A stretch of 19,673 nt of DNA from JAPLDB01 sp964356415 (GCA_964356415.1 CAYHHK010000074.1:1-19673), one strand, 5' to 3'; positions 7,756 through 16,760 are shown, counted from the first letter of the stretch. Notes: generated from the letters alone by a model not told the origin. A program made the numbers and translations.

Positions 7756-8424
7756 TCAAGGGCGTAGAATATTTTTCGAAATGGTCTTTGAAACGGCTTC
7801 ACCCACGGAATTTACCTGGAGTTTCTTGTAGATTTTCCTGATGTGCGAGTGCACCGTTTCATAGCTGATGGAAAGTGCGTCAGCAATCATTTTGTATGAT
7901 TTGCCTTTCACCAAAAGCTGCAGCACGTCTTTTTCGCGGCTGCTCAGGTTGTAATCTTCGCCCTGCCGGGGTGATGGTTGAACCCGGGCAAACTGGTTCA
8001 ATACTTTTCGCGCGATTATCGGTGTCATGGGTGCACCGCCATTGTATGCCTCGCTGATATAGGCTATCAGGGTTTCCATACTGGCATTTTTTAAAACATA
8101 ACCGTTCGCTCCGGCACAAATGGAGTCAAAGACTTTTTCGTCATCTTCAAAGCCCGTTAGCATCAATACAGGCAATTGCGAATGTTTTGTGCGCAGAAGC
8201 CTGACTGCCTCTATGCCGTTCAGGTGCGGCATGTCAATATCCATGAGAATAATATCGGGCAAGGTTTCATCAATATTCTTTAGAAGGTTCCTGCATGATT
8301 CAAAACCTTCGATCAGACGCATGTTCTGTGTCGTTGAAAGCATCAATGCGACTGACTCACGCACATTTTTGTTGTCATCAAAAATAATAACGCGTAAATT
8401 TTTATTTTCTGTTTGTGGCATCAT
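7756..8424 (-). CDS. NarL/LuxR-family response regulator
   Basis: A 222-residue regulator. Receiver domain, 10-125: Asp16/Asp17 in VIIFDDNKN, phospho-acceptor Asp62 in IILMDIDMPHLNG, Thr90 in LMLTGFED and Lys112 in GYVLKNAS. The GerE/LuxR helix-turn-helix is at about 157-215: LSSREKDVLQLLVKGKSYK, then SISYETVHSHIRKIYKKL with the recognition helix. It follows the sensor kinase gene on the same strand with a 54-base gap, so the two form a two-gene operon and a cognate pair. The gap holds the candidate operator at 8457-8472, 32 bases upstream of this ATG, which suggests autoregulation. Two adjacent ATG codons exist (8424 and 8421). The first is used here, and the choice has no effect on domains. 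Confidence 0.95.
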   Translation of the reverse strand: MMPQTENKNLRVIIFDDNKNVRESVALMLSTTQNMRLIEGFESCRNLLKNIDETLPDIILMDIDMPHLNGIEAVRLLRTKHSQLPVLMLTGFEDDEKVFDSICAGANGYVLKNASMETLIAYISEAYNGGAPMTPIIARKVLNQFARVQPSPRQGEDYNLSSREKDVLQLLVKGKSYKMIADALSISYETVHSHIRKIYKKLQVNSVGEAVSKTISKNILRP

Positions 8425-8445
8425 GTAAAAATGAATTTATTTCCC

Positions 8446-8480
8446 GAACCTCCCAATCACCAATTCTGGTGATCAGGTTC
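8446..8480. promoter_or_regulatory. Inverted repeat and candidate operator between sensor and regulator
   Basis: The core TCACCAATTCTGGTGA (8457-8472, or 8456-8473 with one more pair) is nearly identical to 6260-6275. It is flanked by a second pair of complementary arms, GAACCT (8446-8451) and AGGTTC (8475-8480), which overlaps the sensor stop codon. It can be read either as a DNA operator or as an intercistronic RNA hairpin. The second copy, upstream of an unrelated gene and without the outer arms, favours an operator. Confidence 0.5.
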
Positions 8481-11400
8481 ATATCTTCAACTCAACACAT
8501 GTTCCCTTTCCTTCGGCTGAAATAATGGAAATAATAGCATTGATTTCCTTCGCCCTCGATTTCATGTTTCCGATTCCATTGCCGTTGTATGGATTGATGA
8601 CACCGGTATTGAATCCTTTCCCGTTATCGGTAATGTTAAAGAATATATTATTGCCCGACTTTTCAACCTTTACAATTACCTCTGTACAATCGGCATACTT
8701 AATGATATTGTTGAGTGCTTCCTTATAGATGAGGAAAATATTTTTTCGCTGGTTCATTTCCAGCTTTTCATCCTTCAGTTTTTCCGCATCATACTCAAAT
8801 GAGAAACGGATACTTCCGGTTCCCAGCAAGGAGGCAGCATGGCTTTCCATCCTGAATAGGAGGTTCTGAAACGTATCATTGGTTGCCTTCACCACCCAGA
8901 CTGCATCGCTTGTCTTGTCAATAATTTCCCGTGAAGAATTTATTATCTTTTTCAGGATGGATTCTATTTCGGAAATGTTTTGATCCTTTAGTTTTGAACT
9001 TGCTACCTCGCTGTACAGGTTGATGCTGCCCAACGTGGAACCGATATCGTCATGCAGGTCGCGGGCAATTTTATTTCGTACTTCCTGCAATTTCAGGATG
9101 TGACTGATGCGGTATTTATATATCCCATAGATGGCTGAACCGATAGCAAGAAGCACCAGCAGATAGAAGTAAACTGTTTTATGAAAAGGTGGGACAATAA
9201 TTACGGCAAGAGAAAGTTCAGCACTCTCTATGCCGTCGCTGTTTATGGCTTTATAACTCAGTTCATAATTGCCTGCCGGAAGACTCGTATAAGTAATCAG
9301 TGGATTATTTCCATTGCTTCGCCAGTCATCGTCAATGCCTGCCAACCTGTACATATAGGTAACCTGCGAATTGTCAGAGAAGCAATTGGAAGCCAGGTAA
9401 AATTTGAGAAAATTCTTATCATACTTAAGCTCAAGAACATTGTTCAGCAACGAATCACTGGCGACATCCATCACCCATAATTTGGTGAGGTGAACCTGTG
9501 GTTTTTCTCTGTCTTTCAGGATGGCCAGGGGATTGAATGTAACGAAGCCTCCGTCAAAACCGGCGCTAAGCAGTGAGTCGTTGTCATTGAAAAAATAGCC
9601 TGCAATCCCCGCCGGAATTCCATGTTTGGAATCATAGAGTTTACCTGAATGATTGGAAATATTGAAATTCACCAGGCCTCGGGAAGATATCATCCAAAGG
9701 TCATTATTACTTCCGGCAGCAATTCCCTGCAATGATTGGAAATCGCCTTTGACAGGTACAAGCGGTTCGTCATTTTTTTCGGGGAAGAATCTGACCAGGC
9801 CGGAACCTTGTGTTGTTAACCAGAAACTTCCGTCAGGATTTTCGAATATGTCATATACATCATTGAAAGCGATCGGTTCATTCGGCTTTTGGTTTCTCCA
9901 TGACCTGGAATGAACATTAATTTCGGTATGAGAGGTGTCGGAAACAGAAAATAAATCAGGGTTAAATGACTCCGGAAGGATAAACTCCGATATTCCAAAA
10001 GTAGCTCCACATATCCACATTCTGTTTTTTGAATCAACAAAAATTTTACGGGTGAGATTTTCGATCACCTCATTTTTATTTTGGGAAAGCCAGAATATAT
10101 TTTTCCTATTTAAATCAATCAGTGAAATATACTGACCATAATAAGACACCACGGTTAAATTTCTTCCTCCGGAACTGATGTGGTCCATGCTGTTCGCACG
10201 GGAAGAATAGACACTATAAAAGGAGGTACGAAGTAGCTTTGGATTGGCGGGGATTTCAGAGAGTGTAATGTTGATTGTATCAAGAATAAATATGGTTTTA
10301 TTGGTTCCGATTAAAATATTTCCCTGGTCGTCATTAAAAATGCTCGTTAGCTGCAGCTTTTCATTCCTATTGCGGAACTCTTTAAAATCATATTCATGCA
10401 CTTTTCGGTTTTTATAAAATAATCCACAAGCCGACGCAATATATTCTGTACCGCCAACTGAGATGTGCCTGTCATATACTATGCAATTTATTTTTTCCGG
10501 CACAGGCAGCTTTGTCACGTTAAACTGGTTTTGAAGCGGGTCAAACATGAATAAACCCTGTTCTGTTGCAATCCACATCCTGTCATGGTCATCCCGGTAT
10601 ATGTTCTGAATACGTGATGTAAACGGAATGGAGAATTGAAATGGAGAGGTGAATGATTTTACCTCTAAGTCGAAAAATAGCAGTCCTGAATTTTTTGTCC
10701 CGCACCACAATATCTTGTTTGTATCTTCAGCGATGCATATAATTTCATCAGCGGAATTATCGAGATTGTGTGTTCCGTCAAAAATATAGCTGTTCAATAA
10801 TTCTGCACTGTCATTGAATTCATGTAAAGCATTATCCCATGCACCGCACCAGATATGTCCATCGCTTCCCTGAAAAATCTTATTGATGGTGAAGGCACCC
10901 GCATGCTTTGGGGAAAACCTGACATTTCCTGACGGTTCAATTTTTTTTAAAGAACCTATTGTACCGGCCACATAAGCAGTTGAATCTTTTATTGCAATGT
11001 CGTAATAACTGGCTTTAAACAAATGAAAGCCAGCCATGAGTTTCTTTTTTCCAATGTCAAATACCTGAAGACCGCTGTTATTCAACCCCAGCCATAACAC
11101 ATTTCTATATTTGTCAAATGCAATTGCATTGATGCTGTTGGAGGGCAGGGCAATGTTATTTTTATTGTATGTGGTGAATTTTTGTGTCCTAAAATTGTAT
11201 GAACAGAGTCCTGAAGAAGCGGTACCGATCCATAATATCGAATCATTATCGTATGCAAGGCATGTTACGTTATTGCCGCAAAGGGATGTGGAATCTTTTT
11301 CAATATGCCTGAATATTGTAAAATATTTTCCATCAAAACGGTTAAGGCCATCCTTTGTACCGGCCCATATATACCCCTGCTTATCCCTGAGGATGCTGGT

Positions 11401-11550
11401 GACCTGGTTGTCGGACAAGCCATTCGCTGAACTGTAGTAATTTAAATTTATGGTGCGATCCTGCACTATTGCCGACAGTGACAGACTCAGAAGAAATAAG
11501 ACTCCCGAAAAAATACGATTTAGAAATTTATTGAAGGATGACAATGCCAT
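8479..11550 (-). CDS. Propeller/Y_Y_Y-domain sensor histidine kinase
   Basis: A 1023-residue inner-membrane sensor. After a signal sequence (1-30), the periplasmic part is built of reg_prop propeller repeats, beginning GLSDNQVTSILRDKQGYIWA with the typical WxGT/GLxxFD strands. Repeats recur to about residue 690. A Y_Y_Y domain follows at 706-790 (VTYMYRLAGIDDDW, YTSLPAGNYEL), then one transmembrane helix at about 793-812. The cytoplasmic kinase is the HisKA_3 type: phospho-accepting His833 in KIARDLHDDIGSTLG, N-box EALNNIIKYA near 944 and G-box DNGKGF near 975. HisKA_3 kinases phosphorylate NarL-type regulators, and exactly such a gene lies 54 bases downstream. Classical hybrid Bacteroides HTCS proteins of this design carry receiver and AraC parts in the same chain; here they are split and of LuxR type. 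The ligand is unknown. Confidence 0.95.
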   Translation of the reverse strand: MALSSFNKFLNRIFSGVLFLLSLSLSAIVQDRTINLNYYSSANGLSDNQVTSILRDKQGYIWAGTKDGLNRFDGKYFTIFRHIEKDSTSLCGNNVTCLAYDNDSILWIGTASSGLCSYNFRTQKFTTYNKNNIALPSNSINAIAFDKYRNVLWLGLNNSGLQVFDIGKKKLMAGFHLFKASYYDIAIKDSTAYVAGTIGSLKKIEPSGNVRFSPKHAGAFTINKIFQGSDGHIWCGAWDNALHEFNDSAELLNSYIFDGTHNLDNSADEIICIAEDTNKILWCGTKNSGLLFFDLEVKSFTSPFQFSIPFTSRIQNIYRDDHDRMWIATEQGLFMFDPLQNQFNVTKLPVPEKINCIVYDRHISVGGTEYIASACGLFYKNRKVHEYDFKEFRNRNEKLQLTSIFNDDQGNILIGTNKTIFILDTINITLSEIPANPKLLRTSFYSVYSSRANSMDHISSGGRNLTVVSYYGQYISLIDLNRKNIFWLSQNKNEVIENLTRKIFVDSKNRMWICGATFGISEFILPESFNPDLFSVSDTSHTEINVHSRSWRNQKPNEPIAFNDVYDIFENPDGSFWLTTQGSGLVRFFPEKNDEPLVPVKGDFQSLQGIAAGSNNDLWMISSRGLVNFNISNHSGKLYDSKHGIPAGIAGYFFNDNDSLLSAGFDGGFVTFNPLAILKDREKPQVHLTKLWVMDVASDSLLNNVLELKYDKNFLKFYLASNCFSDNSQVTYMYRLAGIDDDWRSNGNNPLITYTSLPAGNYELSYKAINSDGIESAELSLAVIIVPPFHKTVYFYLLVLLAIGSAIYGIYKYRISHILKLQEVRNKIARDLHDDIGSTLGSINLYSEVASSKLKDQNISEIESILKKIINSSREIIDKTSDAVWVVKATNDTFQNLLFRMESHAASLLGTGSIRFSFEYDAEKLKDEKLEMNQRKNIFLIYKEALNNIIKYADCTEVIVKVEKSGNNIFFNITDNGKGFNTGVINPYNGNGIGNMKSRAKEINAIISIISAEGKGTCVELKI

Positions 11551-11677
11551 TGTTTGATTGAATCAACTACATTGGCAAGTTTACAATTTAATAGGGAATA
11601 AAATTTCGCAGTATTTTAAAATTGAGCTAAAAGAATTGAACCTTATTTCCCCCAAAATATTGATTCTCCCGGAAATC

Positions 11678-12169
11678 TCAGGTAAGAGAATTTTTTATCG
11701 CTACCATCTTTAGAGCGCTTACTGCGGATTCCACACCCTTATTGCCATGTTTGCCGCCTGCCCGGGCTTTGGCCTGCTCTATGTTATTGGGTGTAAGCAC
11801 GCCGAAAATAAATGGTTTGTTGTATTTTAACGAAAGTTGAACCAATCCATTTGCAATGGCATCGCAAATAAAATCAAAGTGGCGTGTTTCGCCTTGTATT
11901 ACGCAGCCCAGACAGATCACAGCGTCTGGTTTTTTACTTTCAGCAACAAACGCTGCACCTGCAGGCAATTCAAAACTACCGGGAACATTCACCCTGAGAA
12001 TATTATTTTCTTTACAGCCATTCGCTACCAACGTACTATATGCAGCATCAAAAAGTGATTCTGTAATTTCAGGATTCCACTCACTCACGACAATGGCAAT
12101 CTTCATCCCGGCTCCTGAAGGAATTTCGGCTGTCTTGTACGCTGAAAGATTGGTTTTCTTTTTTGCCAT
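11678..12169 (-). CDS. ribH: 6,7-dimethyl-8-ribityllumazine synthase
   Basis: Condenses 5-amino-6-ribitylamino-uracil with 3,4-dihydroxy-2-butanone 4-phosphate in the penultimate step of riboflavin synthesis. The 163-residue length and motifs fit: VSEWNPEIT (28-36) at the substrate pocket, VPGSFELPAGA (62-72), then GCVIQGETRHFDFI with catalytic His97, and FGVLTPNNIEQA (122-133). The start is set at MAKKKTNL (12169). The open frame continues upstream to 12391, but that part overlaps the TPR gene and contains repeat-like sequence not found in RibH. It follows the TPR gene by 79 bases that include a hairpin (12180-12208). No other rib gene is in the window and no FMN riboswitch is visible. It ends 127 bases before the sensor kinase start. 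Confidence 0.96.
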   Translation of the reverse strand: MAKKKTNLSAYKTAEIPSGAGMKIAIVVSEWNPEITESLFDAAYSTLVANGCKENNILRVNVPGSFELPAGAAFVAESKKPDAVICLGCVIQGETRHFDFICDAIANGLVQLSLKYNKPFIFGVLTPNNIEQAKARAGGKHGNKGVESAVSALKMVAIKNSLT

Positions 12170-12179
12170 CACTGAACAA

Positions 12180-12208
12180 AAAAACCGAACTGTTGCTGTC
12201 CGGTTTTT
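12180..12208 (-). terminator. Hairpin between the TPR gene and ribH
   Basis: Arms AAAAACCG (12180-12187) and CGGTTTTT (12201-12208) pair perfectly around a 13-base loop. Read on the minus strand, the stem is followed by a run of U from the A-rich left side, so it could be a terminator or attenuator between the TPR gene and ribH. Confidence 0.5.
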
Positions 12209-12248
12209 CGTATTTCGTAAATTCGAAATTAATTCGTTTTTCGTACCA

Positions 12249-12932
12249 CTACTTCTTCTCCGCCATCGCTTCAGCCCGCGCCAGATACCTCTCCACCTGT
12301 TGTCCTTCACTTGTTGAACTGTAATCTTTCTTGATCCTCTTGTAAACATCAGCTGCTTCGCCGTAGTTCCCTTTTGTTTCAAGTGCAGCACCGAGTTTCA
12401 TCAAGAATATCGGAGTTGTGAAATTATTTACATTTTCCTTTGATGCTTTTTCATAATAAGAAATTGCATCATCGGCATTATTCAGTTCCATGTATGCATC
12501 ACCGATTGCGCCTAGCGTAAGCGTAGATGTGATCTGGTCTTTTGCGCTGTAACTCTTTAGCTCATCAATGGCTTTGTCATATTCCTTATTCTTCAGGAAC
12601 GACATGCCGAGGTAATAATGAGCCATGTTTGCTGACGGACTTACTCCATCTTCATTGACAATCTCTTCAAAGCCCGGGAAATTACCATCTCCGTTTATAG
12701 CTTGTTTCAGGGAGTCATTCTTGAAATATTCTTCAGCACGGAACATCTGAGCCTGGGTTTCCCGCTCTTTTCCGGCTACATATGAGTACTGATAATACAG
12801 GTATCCCGCTACTGCAACTGCAATAGCACCACCAATGATCATCAGGCTTTTCTTGTTTTTATTGATAAAATCTTCGGTTTTCCCCAGAGTTTCTTCAATA
12901 TTCAATCCCCGTCCTTCTTGTGTATCAGCCAT
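12249..12932 (-). CDS. Membrane-anchored tetratricopeptide repeat protein
   Basis: A 227-residue protein with a short N-terminal cytoplasmic segment, one transmembrane helix (about 29-46, LMIIGGAIAVAVAGYLYYQY) and a large C-terminal domain with TPR repeats. The repeats are seen at about 102-130 (MAHYYLGMSFLKNKEYDKAI), 140-165 and 177-205 (LMKLGAALETKGNYGEAADV). The layout resembles the YfgM/TPR_21 family, whose E. coli member is an inner-membrane periplasmic factor linked to the Sec translocon; that role is not shown here. The start is taken as the ATG at 12932 (MADTQEG). The frame extends to a TTG at 12956, which adds eight non-conserved residues. A gene of this type commonly precedes ribH in Bacteroidota. 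Divergent from the CotH-like gene with a 184-base gap. Confidence 0.88.
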   Translation of the reverse strand: MADTQEGRGLNIEETLGKTEDFINKNKKSLMIIGGAIAVAVAGYLYYQYSYVAGKERETQAQMFRAEEYFKNDSLKQAINGDGNFPGFEEIVNEDGVSPSANMAHYYLGMSFLKNKEYDKAIDELKSYSAKDQITSTLTLGAIGDAYMELNNADDAISYYEKASKENVNNFTTPIFLMKLGAALETKGNYGEAADVYKRIKKDYSSTSEGQQVERYLARAEAMAEKK

Positions 12933-13082
12933 TGTATTTTTAAAATTGAGGTGCAAAAATAGTTTTTTCCGCCTAACTGCAAAGCTAGAAGTTTAAAGGC
13001 TTATTCACAGTCATTTCGGCCTTCTTTGCAGGGTTTCTATTGCCTTAAACCAATATTAGTGGGCAAATCTGCCTTAATACCC

Positions 13083-13090
13083 TATATTTG
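13083..13090 (+). promoter_or_regulatory. Candidate Bacteroidota -7 promoter box
   Basis: TATATTTG fits the TAnnTTTG -7 consensus of Bacteroidota and lies 26 bases upstream of the ATG at 13117. No convincing TTTG -33 box is found at the expected distance, so this is only a candidate. Confidence 0.35.
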
Positions 13091-13116
13091 AGATCACATT
13101 TCATGCCCCTCCATTT

Positions 13117-14769
13117 ATGAAGATTTTCAATTCTAGGTTCTATACTTCTGTTTCAAGGCATTTTACCTATGCGGCGTTGATTCAATTTTGTGTGTTAAAT
13201 TCAGTACAGGCACAAACGCTGACAGACTCCAATCTTCCGATCATTATATTGAATACTCATGGTCAAACCATTCTTGATGATCCAAGAATAATTATTGACC
13301 TTGGAATCATTGATAATGGTTTTGGTGTTCGAAATTATGTAACCGATCCGCAGAATGATTATTTCGGGCAGGTAGCTATTGAGATCAGAGGATCAACGTC
13401 ACAGCAATATACTAAAAAATCTTATGCTTTTGAATCTCGTGATTCACTACTGCTAGATACAAATGTCTCTCTGCTTGGAATGCCCGAAGAGAACGACTGG
13501 ATTCTTTATGGCGCATACCCGGATAAAACACTGCTGCGAAATACCTTTGCTTATTATACCTTTAACAGAATGGGGCATTATGCTTCTCGTACAAAACATG
13601 TAGAGTTGGTGCGTAACGGTAGCTACAGGGGAGTTTATGAATTATTTGAAAAAATAAAAAGGGACGACCACCGCGTGGATATTGCAAAACTCACTCCTGC
13701 CGATACAGTAGGAGATAGCTTAACAGGCGGGTACATAATCAAAATTGACAAGACAACCGGAAACGGGACTCAGTACTGGTACTCTTCATTCGATCCGGAA
13801 GTTAATTTTCAATACGATTATCCTGAAGACGTTGATCTTGTTCAGGTTCAGAAAGATTATATTCAGAATTATGTTTATGAATTTGAATCTGCACTGCAAG
13901 GGCCTGCATTTACCGATCCTGATTCGGGCTACATAAAATACATTGACATGGAATCATTCATTGATTTTTTCCTGATGCAGGAATTGGGAAGAACAGTGGA
14001 CGGATACAGGTCAAGTTGTTTCATGTATAAAGACAAAGACAGCAAAGGCGGAAAGCTGACCATGGGACCGCTGTGGGATTTCAATCTTTCATTTGGCAAT
14101 TGCGATTACTGTTCAGCATATGATACAACAGGATATCAGTACAATTTCAATAGTATTTGTACCGGATATGATCCGCATGTCCCATTCTGGTGGGGGCGCC
14201 TGTTGCAGGATCCCAACTATGCAGACCAGGTGCAATGCAGGTGGAAGCAGATGAGGGCAAGTTTTCTCAATACTGATTCAGTGAATTCATGGATCGATTC
14301 GATGGCTTCTTACCTTGATGAAGCGCAGCAAAGAAATTTTCAGAAGTGGCAGATACTTGGTCAGTATGTAAACTGGAATTATTTTGTGGGGCAAACTTAC
14401 CAGGAAGAGATTGATTACCTGAAAACATGGATTGCCGACAGGTCTACGTGGCTGGATAATAACCTTCCCGGAGTTTGTGACCTTTATACTACAGTTGCAA
14501 TAGCAGAAAACAGTATTAGCTGTAAATTTTATCCCAATCCTTTTTCAAACGCCACTGTTTTGCAAATGCAGTTTGGGGATCAGTATGTTGGCGATGTAAC
14601 CTTAAATATTTATGATGTGACCGGAAGGAATGTTTTCGAAAAAAATATTGCAGTAAGAAATCAAAAAGTAAAAGAAGAATTGCAGCTGGATTTAAATACG
14701 GGCATATATTTTTACTCGGTTGAACAGGATGGAATGCAGAGTAAAACTGGAAAACTTATGGTCAAATAA
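13117..14769 (+). CDS. CotH kinase-fold secreted protein with T9SS sorting domain
   Basis: The 550-residue product has an N-terminal export signal ending near VQAQ (about 1-33). The CotH domain spans about 40-445: VAIEIRGSTSQQYTKKSYAF (86-105), LRNTFAYYTFNRMG (140-153), then RGVYELFEKIKRDDHRVDI (171-189). The segment GGYIIKIDK (204-212) and PLWDFNLSFGN (318-328), with the acidic Asp321, follow. CotH of Bacillus is an atypical protein kinase that phosphorylates spore coat proteins. Secreted Bacteroidota relatives also exist; their substrates are not known. The catalytic segment looks intact, since the YELFEKIK and WDFN blocks are both present. The T9SS sorting domain is at about 462-550 (FYPNPFSN, GIYFYSVEQDG), so it should act at the surface. 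It is followed 110 bases later by another T9SS protein gene, perhaps co-transcribed. Confidence 0.88.
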   Translation: MKIFNSRFYTSVSRHFTYAALIQFCVLNSVQAQTLTDSNLPIIILNTHGQTILDDPRIIIDLGIIDNGFGVRNYVTDPQNDYFGQVAIEIRGSTSQQYTKKSYAFESRDSLLLDTNVSLLGMPEENDWILYGAYPDKTLLRNTFAYYTFNRMGHYASRTKHVELVRNGSYRGVYELFEKIKRDDHRVDIAKLTPADTVGDSLTGGYIIKIDKTTGNGTQYWYSSFDPEVNFQYDYPEDVDLVQVQKDYIQNYVYEFESALQGPAFTDPDSGYIKYIDMESFIDFFLMQELGRTVDGYRSSCFMYKDKDSKGGKLTMGPLWDFNLSFGNCDYCSAYDTTGYQYNFNSICTGYDPHVPFWWGRLLQDPNYADQVQCRWKQMRASFLNTDSVNSWIDSMASYLDEAQQRNFQKWQILGQYVNWNYFVGQTYQEEIDYLKTWIADRSTWLDNNLPGVCDLYTTVAIAENSISCKFYPNPFSNATVLQMQFGDQYVGDVTLNIYDVTGRNVFEKNIAVRNQKVKEELQLDLNTGIYFYSVEQDGMQSKTGKLMVK

Positions 14770-14879
14770 ATTACCTTTGTTTCTCAGGATGAAAACCTCG
14801 ATTTTAAGATGATGTATCGGGAAGGTTTGTGATTGAGATTTGTAGAGCTGAAAGATTCATATATTACATCATATAAAGT

Positions 14880-16676
14880 ATGAAAAACATTATGAAGTGG
14901 TATTCTTATCTCTTTTTTCTAATGTTTTTTGCTCAGGTAAATGCTCAGCCCATTGTGGAGATCCCATTGGGATCAAGCGGCAACCAACAAACGAATTCAC
15001 ATGGAGTTTATACCAATCTCTGGTATGATGCGGATATACATACAGTTATGTTTTCTCATAGGTCGAATGACCTGGCGGGATGGCCTTCAACCGGAAATAT
15101 CCTCTACGATTTCTCTATTGATGATGGTTTGAATTGGTGGACTGATCGTGGTCCGGTGTATTTCGACTCCTTAAATTTTATTCGTGCTCGATTTCCCCAG
15201 GGTGTTATTTACAATCCACCCGGAAATACTAATCCACAAAATGCATTTTTTACAACCTTTGGAGCAGCTACGGATGGTATTGATTGGTCTCACTACAGCC
15301 AAGGCACCGTTGAAGCAGGGAATACATTAACGTTTCAATTTACTTATGATTGTTCATATTACAACTTAATGACCTCAATTCCTCAAAGCGGAATGCTGGT
15401 GAAGAATACCGGCACAACATGGTGGAGTGCAGCCAGACTTGATAGTGTAGTTTACGCAGATACAATAATCTTGTCTAAGGGGCATTTTTTTTCGATCGGA
15501 TATTTCAATTATTCATTTAAGAAAGTACATATACCCGTTTGCACGGATGTAGATGGAAAAAAAATGTTCTTTAATCAGGCCGTTGCATTTAATGATGGAG
15601 GAGATATTGGTTATATCGCTGTTATTGGAAACGACTGGGTTTGTTCTTCGCAGCCATCTGATTCAGCAATGGGAGTAATTGTTTATCAAACTGCAGACAG
15701 TGGTAGTACATGGAATCGAATTGCAGGAATCTCACTTAGCGCCCTTGATCCGCTATTGCTCAATAATGGTTCGTTATATCAGGCGGGCGATCGTTTTGAT
15801 ATTGGAGTGGATAAGCACAATAACCTGCATATCGGATTGCCTGTTGTTCCGTTCTTGCCGGGAAATGCAGTTGCTTCTTCATATCCTCAAGGATCAATTG
15901 GTTTATTTGATATCACGCTCAATGCAAGTACTGGTTCTTCAGATGCCTGCTTGCTCTCACACGTTAAAAGCTATTATGGTGGCAATCCAGTCTCGCCTGA
16001 TACTTTATTACTTGAGGATAATCGAATTCAATTCAGCAGGAGCTGGGATGGATCTAAAATATTTTTTACATGGTTCGATACTGATACAGCCTTTTACGCA
16101 ACCGTACTCAATAATTATCCTGATATGCATTCTATTGGTTATGACGTTGACCAAAATTTATGGACAAGTGACTTTAATTTCACAGCAGGGACCGGTTTGC
16201 TCTCGGACGGAAAGTGCAGATATGGTAACGTGAGTTATTATACAATCAATGATGGAACGAACGAGAATATCCCTGCCGTGTTTGATACTCTTGAAGACCT
16301 TTTATTTCAACCTCCGTACTTTTATTACATTGGCGGAGCAGCTGTATCCGGGTATTCCAACGCAGGTAATTGCATTCAGTTAATTAACAAAATTCCGGAA
16401 AACAATTTTACAGCGTTTAATTTTTTTGTCTCATCTGCTTATCCAAACCCCTTCTCTAAAAAAGCATCTTTAGATATCGTACTTGAAGAAACTTCCGATG
16501 TAGTTCTCGAAATTGTCAATGTAATGGGGCAGAAATTTCCTCCGCTTGTTTACAAAAATGTAAGACCTGGAAAAAGTACTTTGGCGATTGAAGGAAGTTC
16601 GCTTCCGAATGGATTGTACTTTGTTGTCATAAGAGCCGGCGAGGAGACGAAGACAAGGATGATGTGTGTAGAATAA
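14880..16676 (+). CDS. Secreted T9SS protein with Asp-box (sialidase-like) motifs
   Basis: The 598-residue product has a signal peptide (1-22, cleaved near VNAQ). The central part has Asp-box-like motifs typical of sialidase/BNR beta-propellers: SIDDGLNWW at 79-87 and TADSGSTWNRI near 271-281. Such repeats mark six-bladed propellers in glycosidases and also in non-enzymatic surface proteins. I see no conserved sialidase catalytic arginine triad with confidence, so enzymatic activity is not claimed. The T9SS type A sorting domain is at about 515-598 (SAYPNPFSKKASL, GLYFVVIRAGEETKTRMM). It is convergent with the GNAT gene across an 84-base AT-rich gap. The preceding CotH-like gene is on the same strand, so the two cargo proteins may be expressed together. 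Confidence 0.85.
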   Translation: MKNIMKWYSYLFFLMFFAQVNAQPIVEIPLGSSGNQQTNSHGVYTNLWYDADIHTVMFSHRSNDLAGWPSTGNILYDFSIDDGLNWWTDRGPVYFDSLNFIRARFPQGVIYNPPGNTNPQNAFFTTFGAATDGIDWSHYSQGTVEAGNTLTFQFTYDCSYYNLMTSIPQSGMLVKNTGTTWWSAARLDSVVYADTIILSKGHFFSIGYFNYSFKKVHIPVCTDVDGKKMFFNQAVAFNDGGDIGYIAVIGNDWVCSSQPSDSAMGVIVYQTADSGSTWNRIAGISLSALDPLLLNNGSLYQAGDRFDIGVDKHNNLHIGLPVVPFLPGNAVASSYPQGSIGLFDITLNASTGSSDACLLSHVKSYYGGNPVSPDTLLLEDNRIQFSRSWDGSKIFFTWFDTDTAFYATVLNNYPDMHSIGYDVDQNLWTSDFNFTAGTGLLSDGKCRYGNVSYYTINDGTNENIPAVFDTLEDLLFQPPYFYYIGGAAVSGYSNAGNCIQLINKIPENNFTAFNFFVSSAYPNPFSKKASLDIVLEETSDVVLEIVNVMGQKFPPLVYKNVRPGKSTLAIEGSSLPNGLYFVVIRAGEETKTRMMCVE

Positions 16677-16760
16677 CAAAAATTGATTTATAGCTTTTGA
16701 TTTTATTCGATTTTTTGTGTCTCAGGTAACCTAAAGTGTTATTGTTTCAGCTGGAAATAT

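Noticed and set aside
12170..12248. FMN riboswitch or other leader upstream of ribH
   Set aside because: The gap is only 79 bases, far too short for an FMN riboswitch, and shows just a simple hairpin.
11856..12317. 153-residue plus-strand open frame
   Set aside because: Antisense to ribH and the end of the TPR gene, both of which are clearly real.
12170..12391. Longer N-terminus for lumazine synthase
   Set aside because: It overlaps the end of the TPR gene and crosses the hairpin at 12180-12208. RibH proteins start near MAKKK.
16677..16760. Weak AT-rich stem (AAAAATTGA with TCGATTTTTT) as a terminator
   Set aside because: Needs a G-T pair and a 20-base loop, so it is too weak to call.
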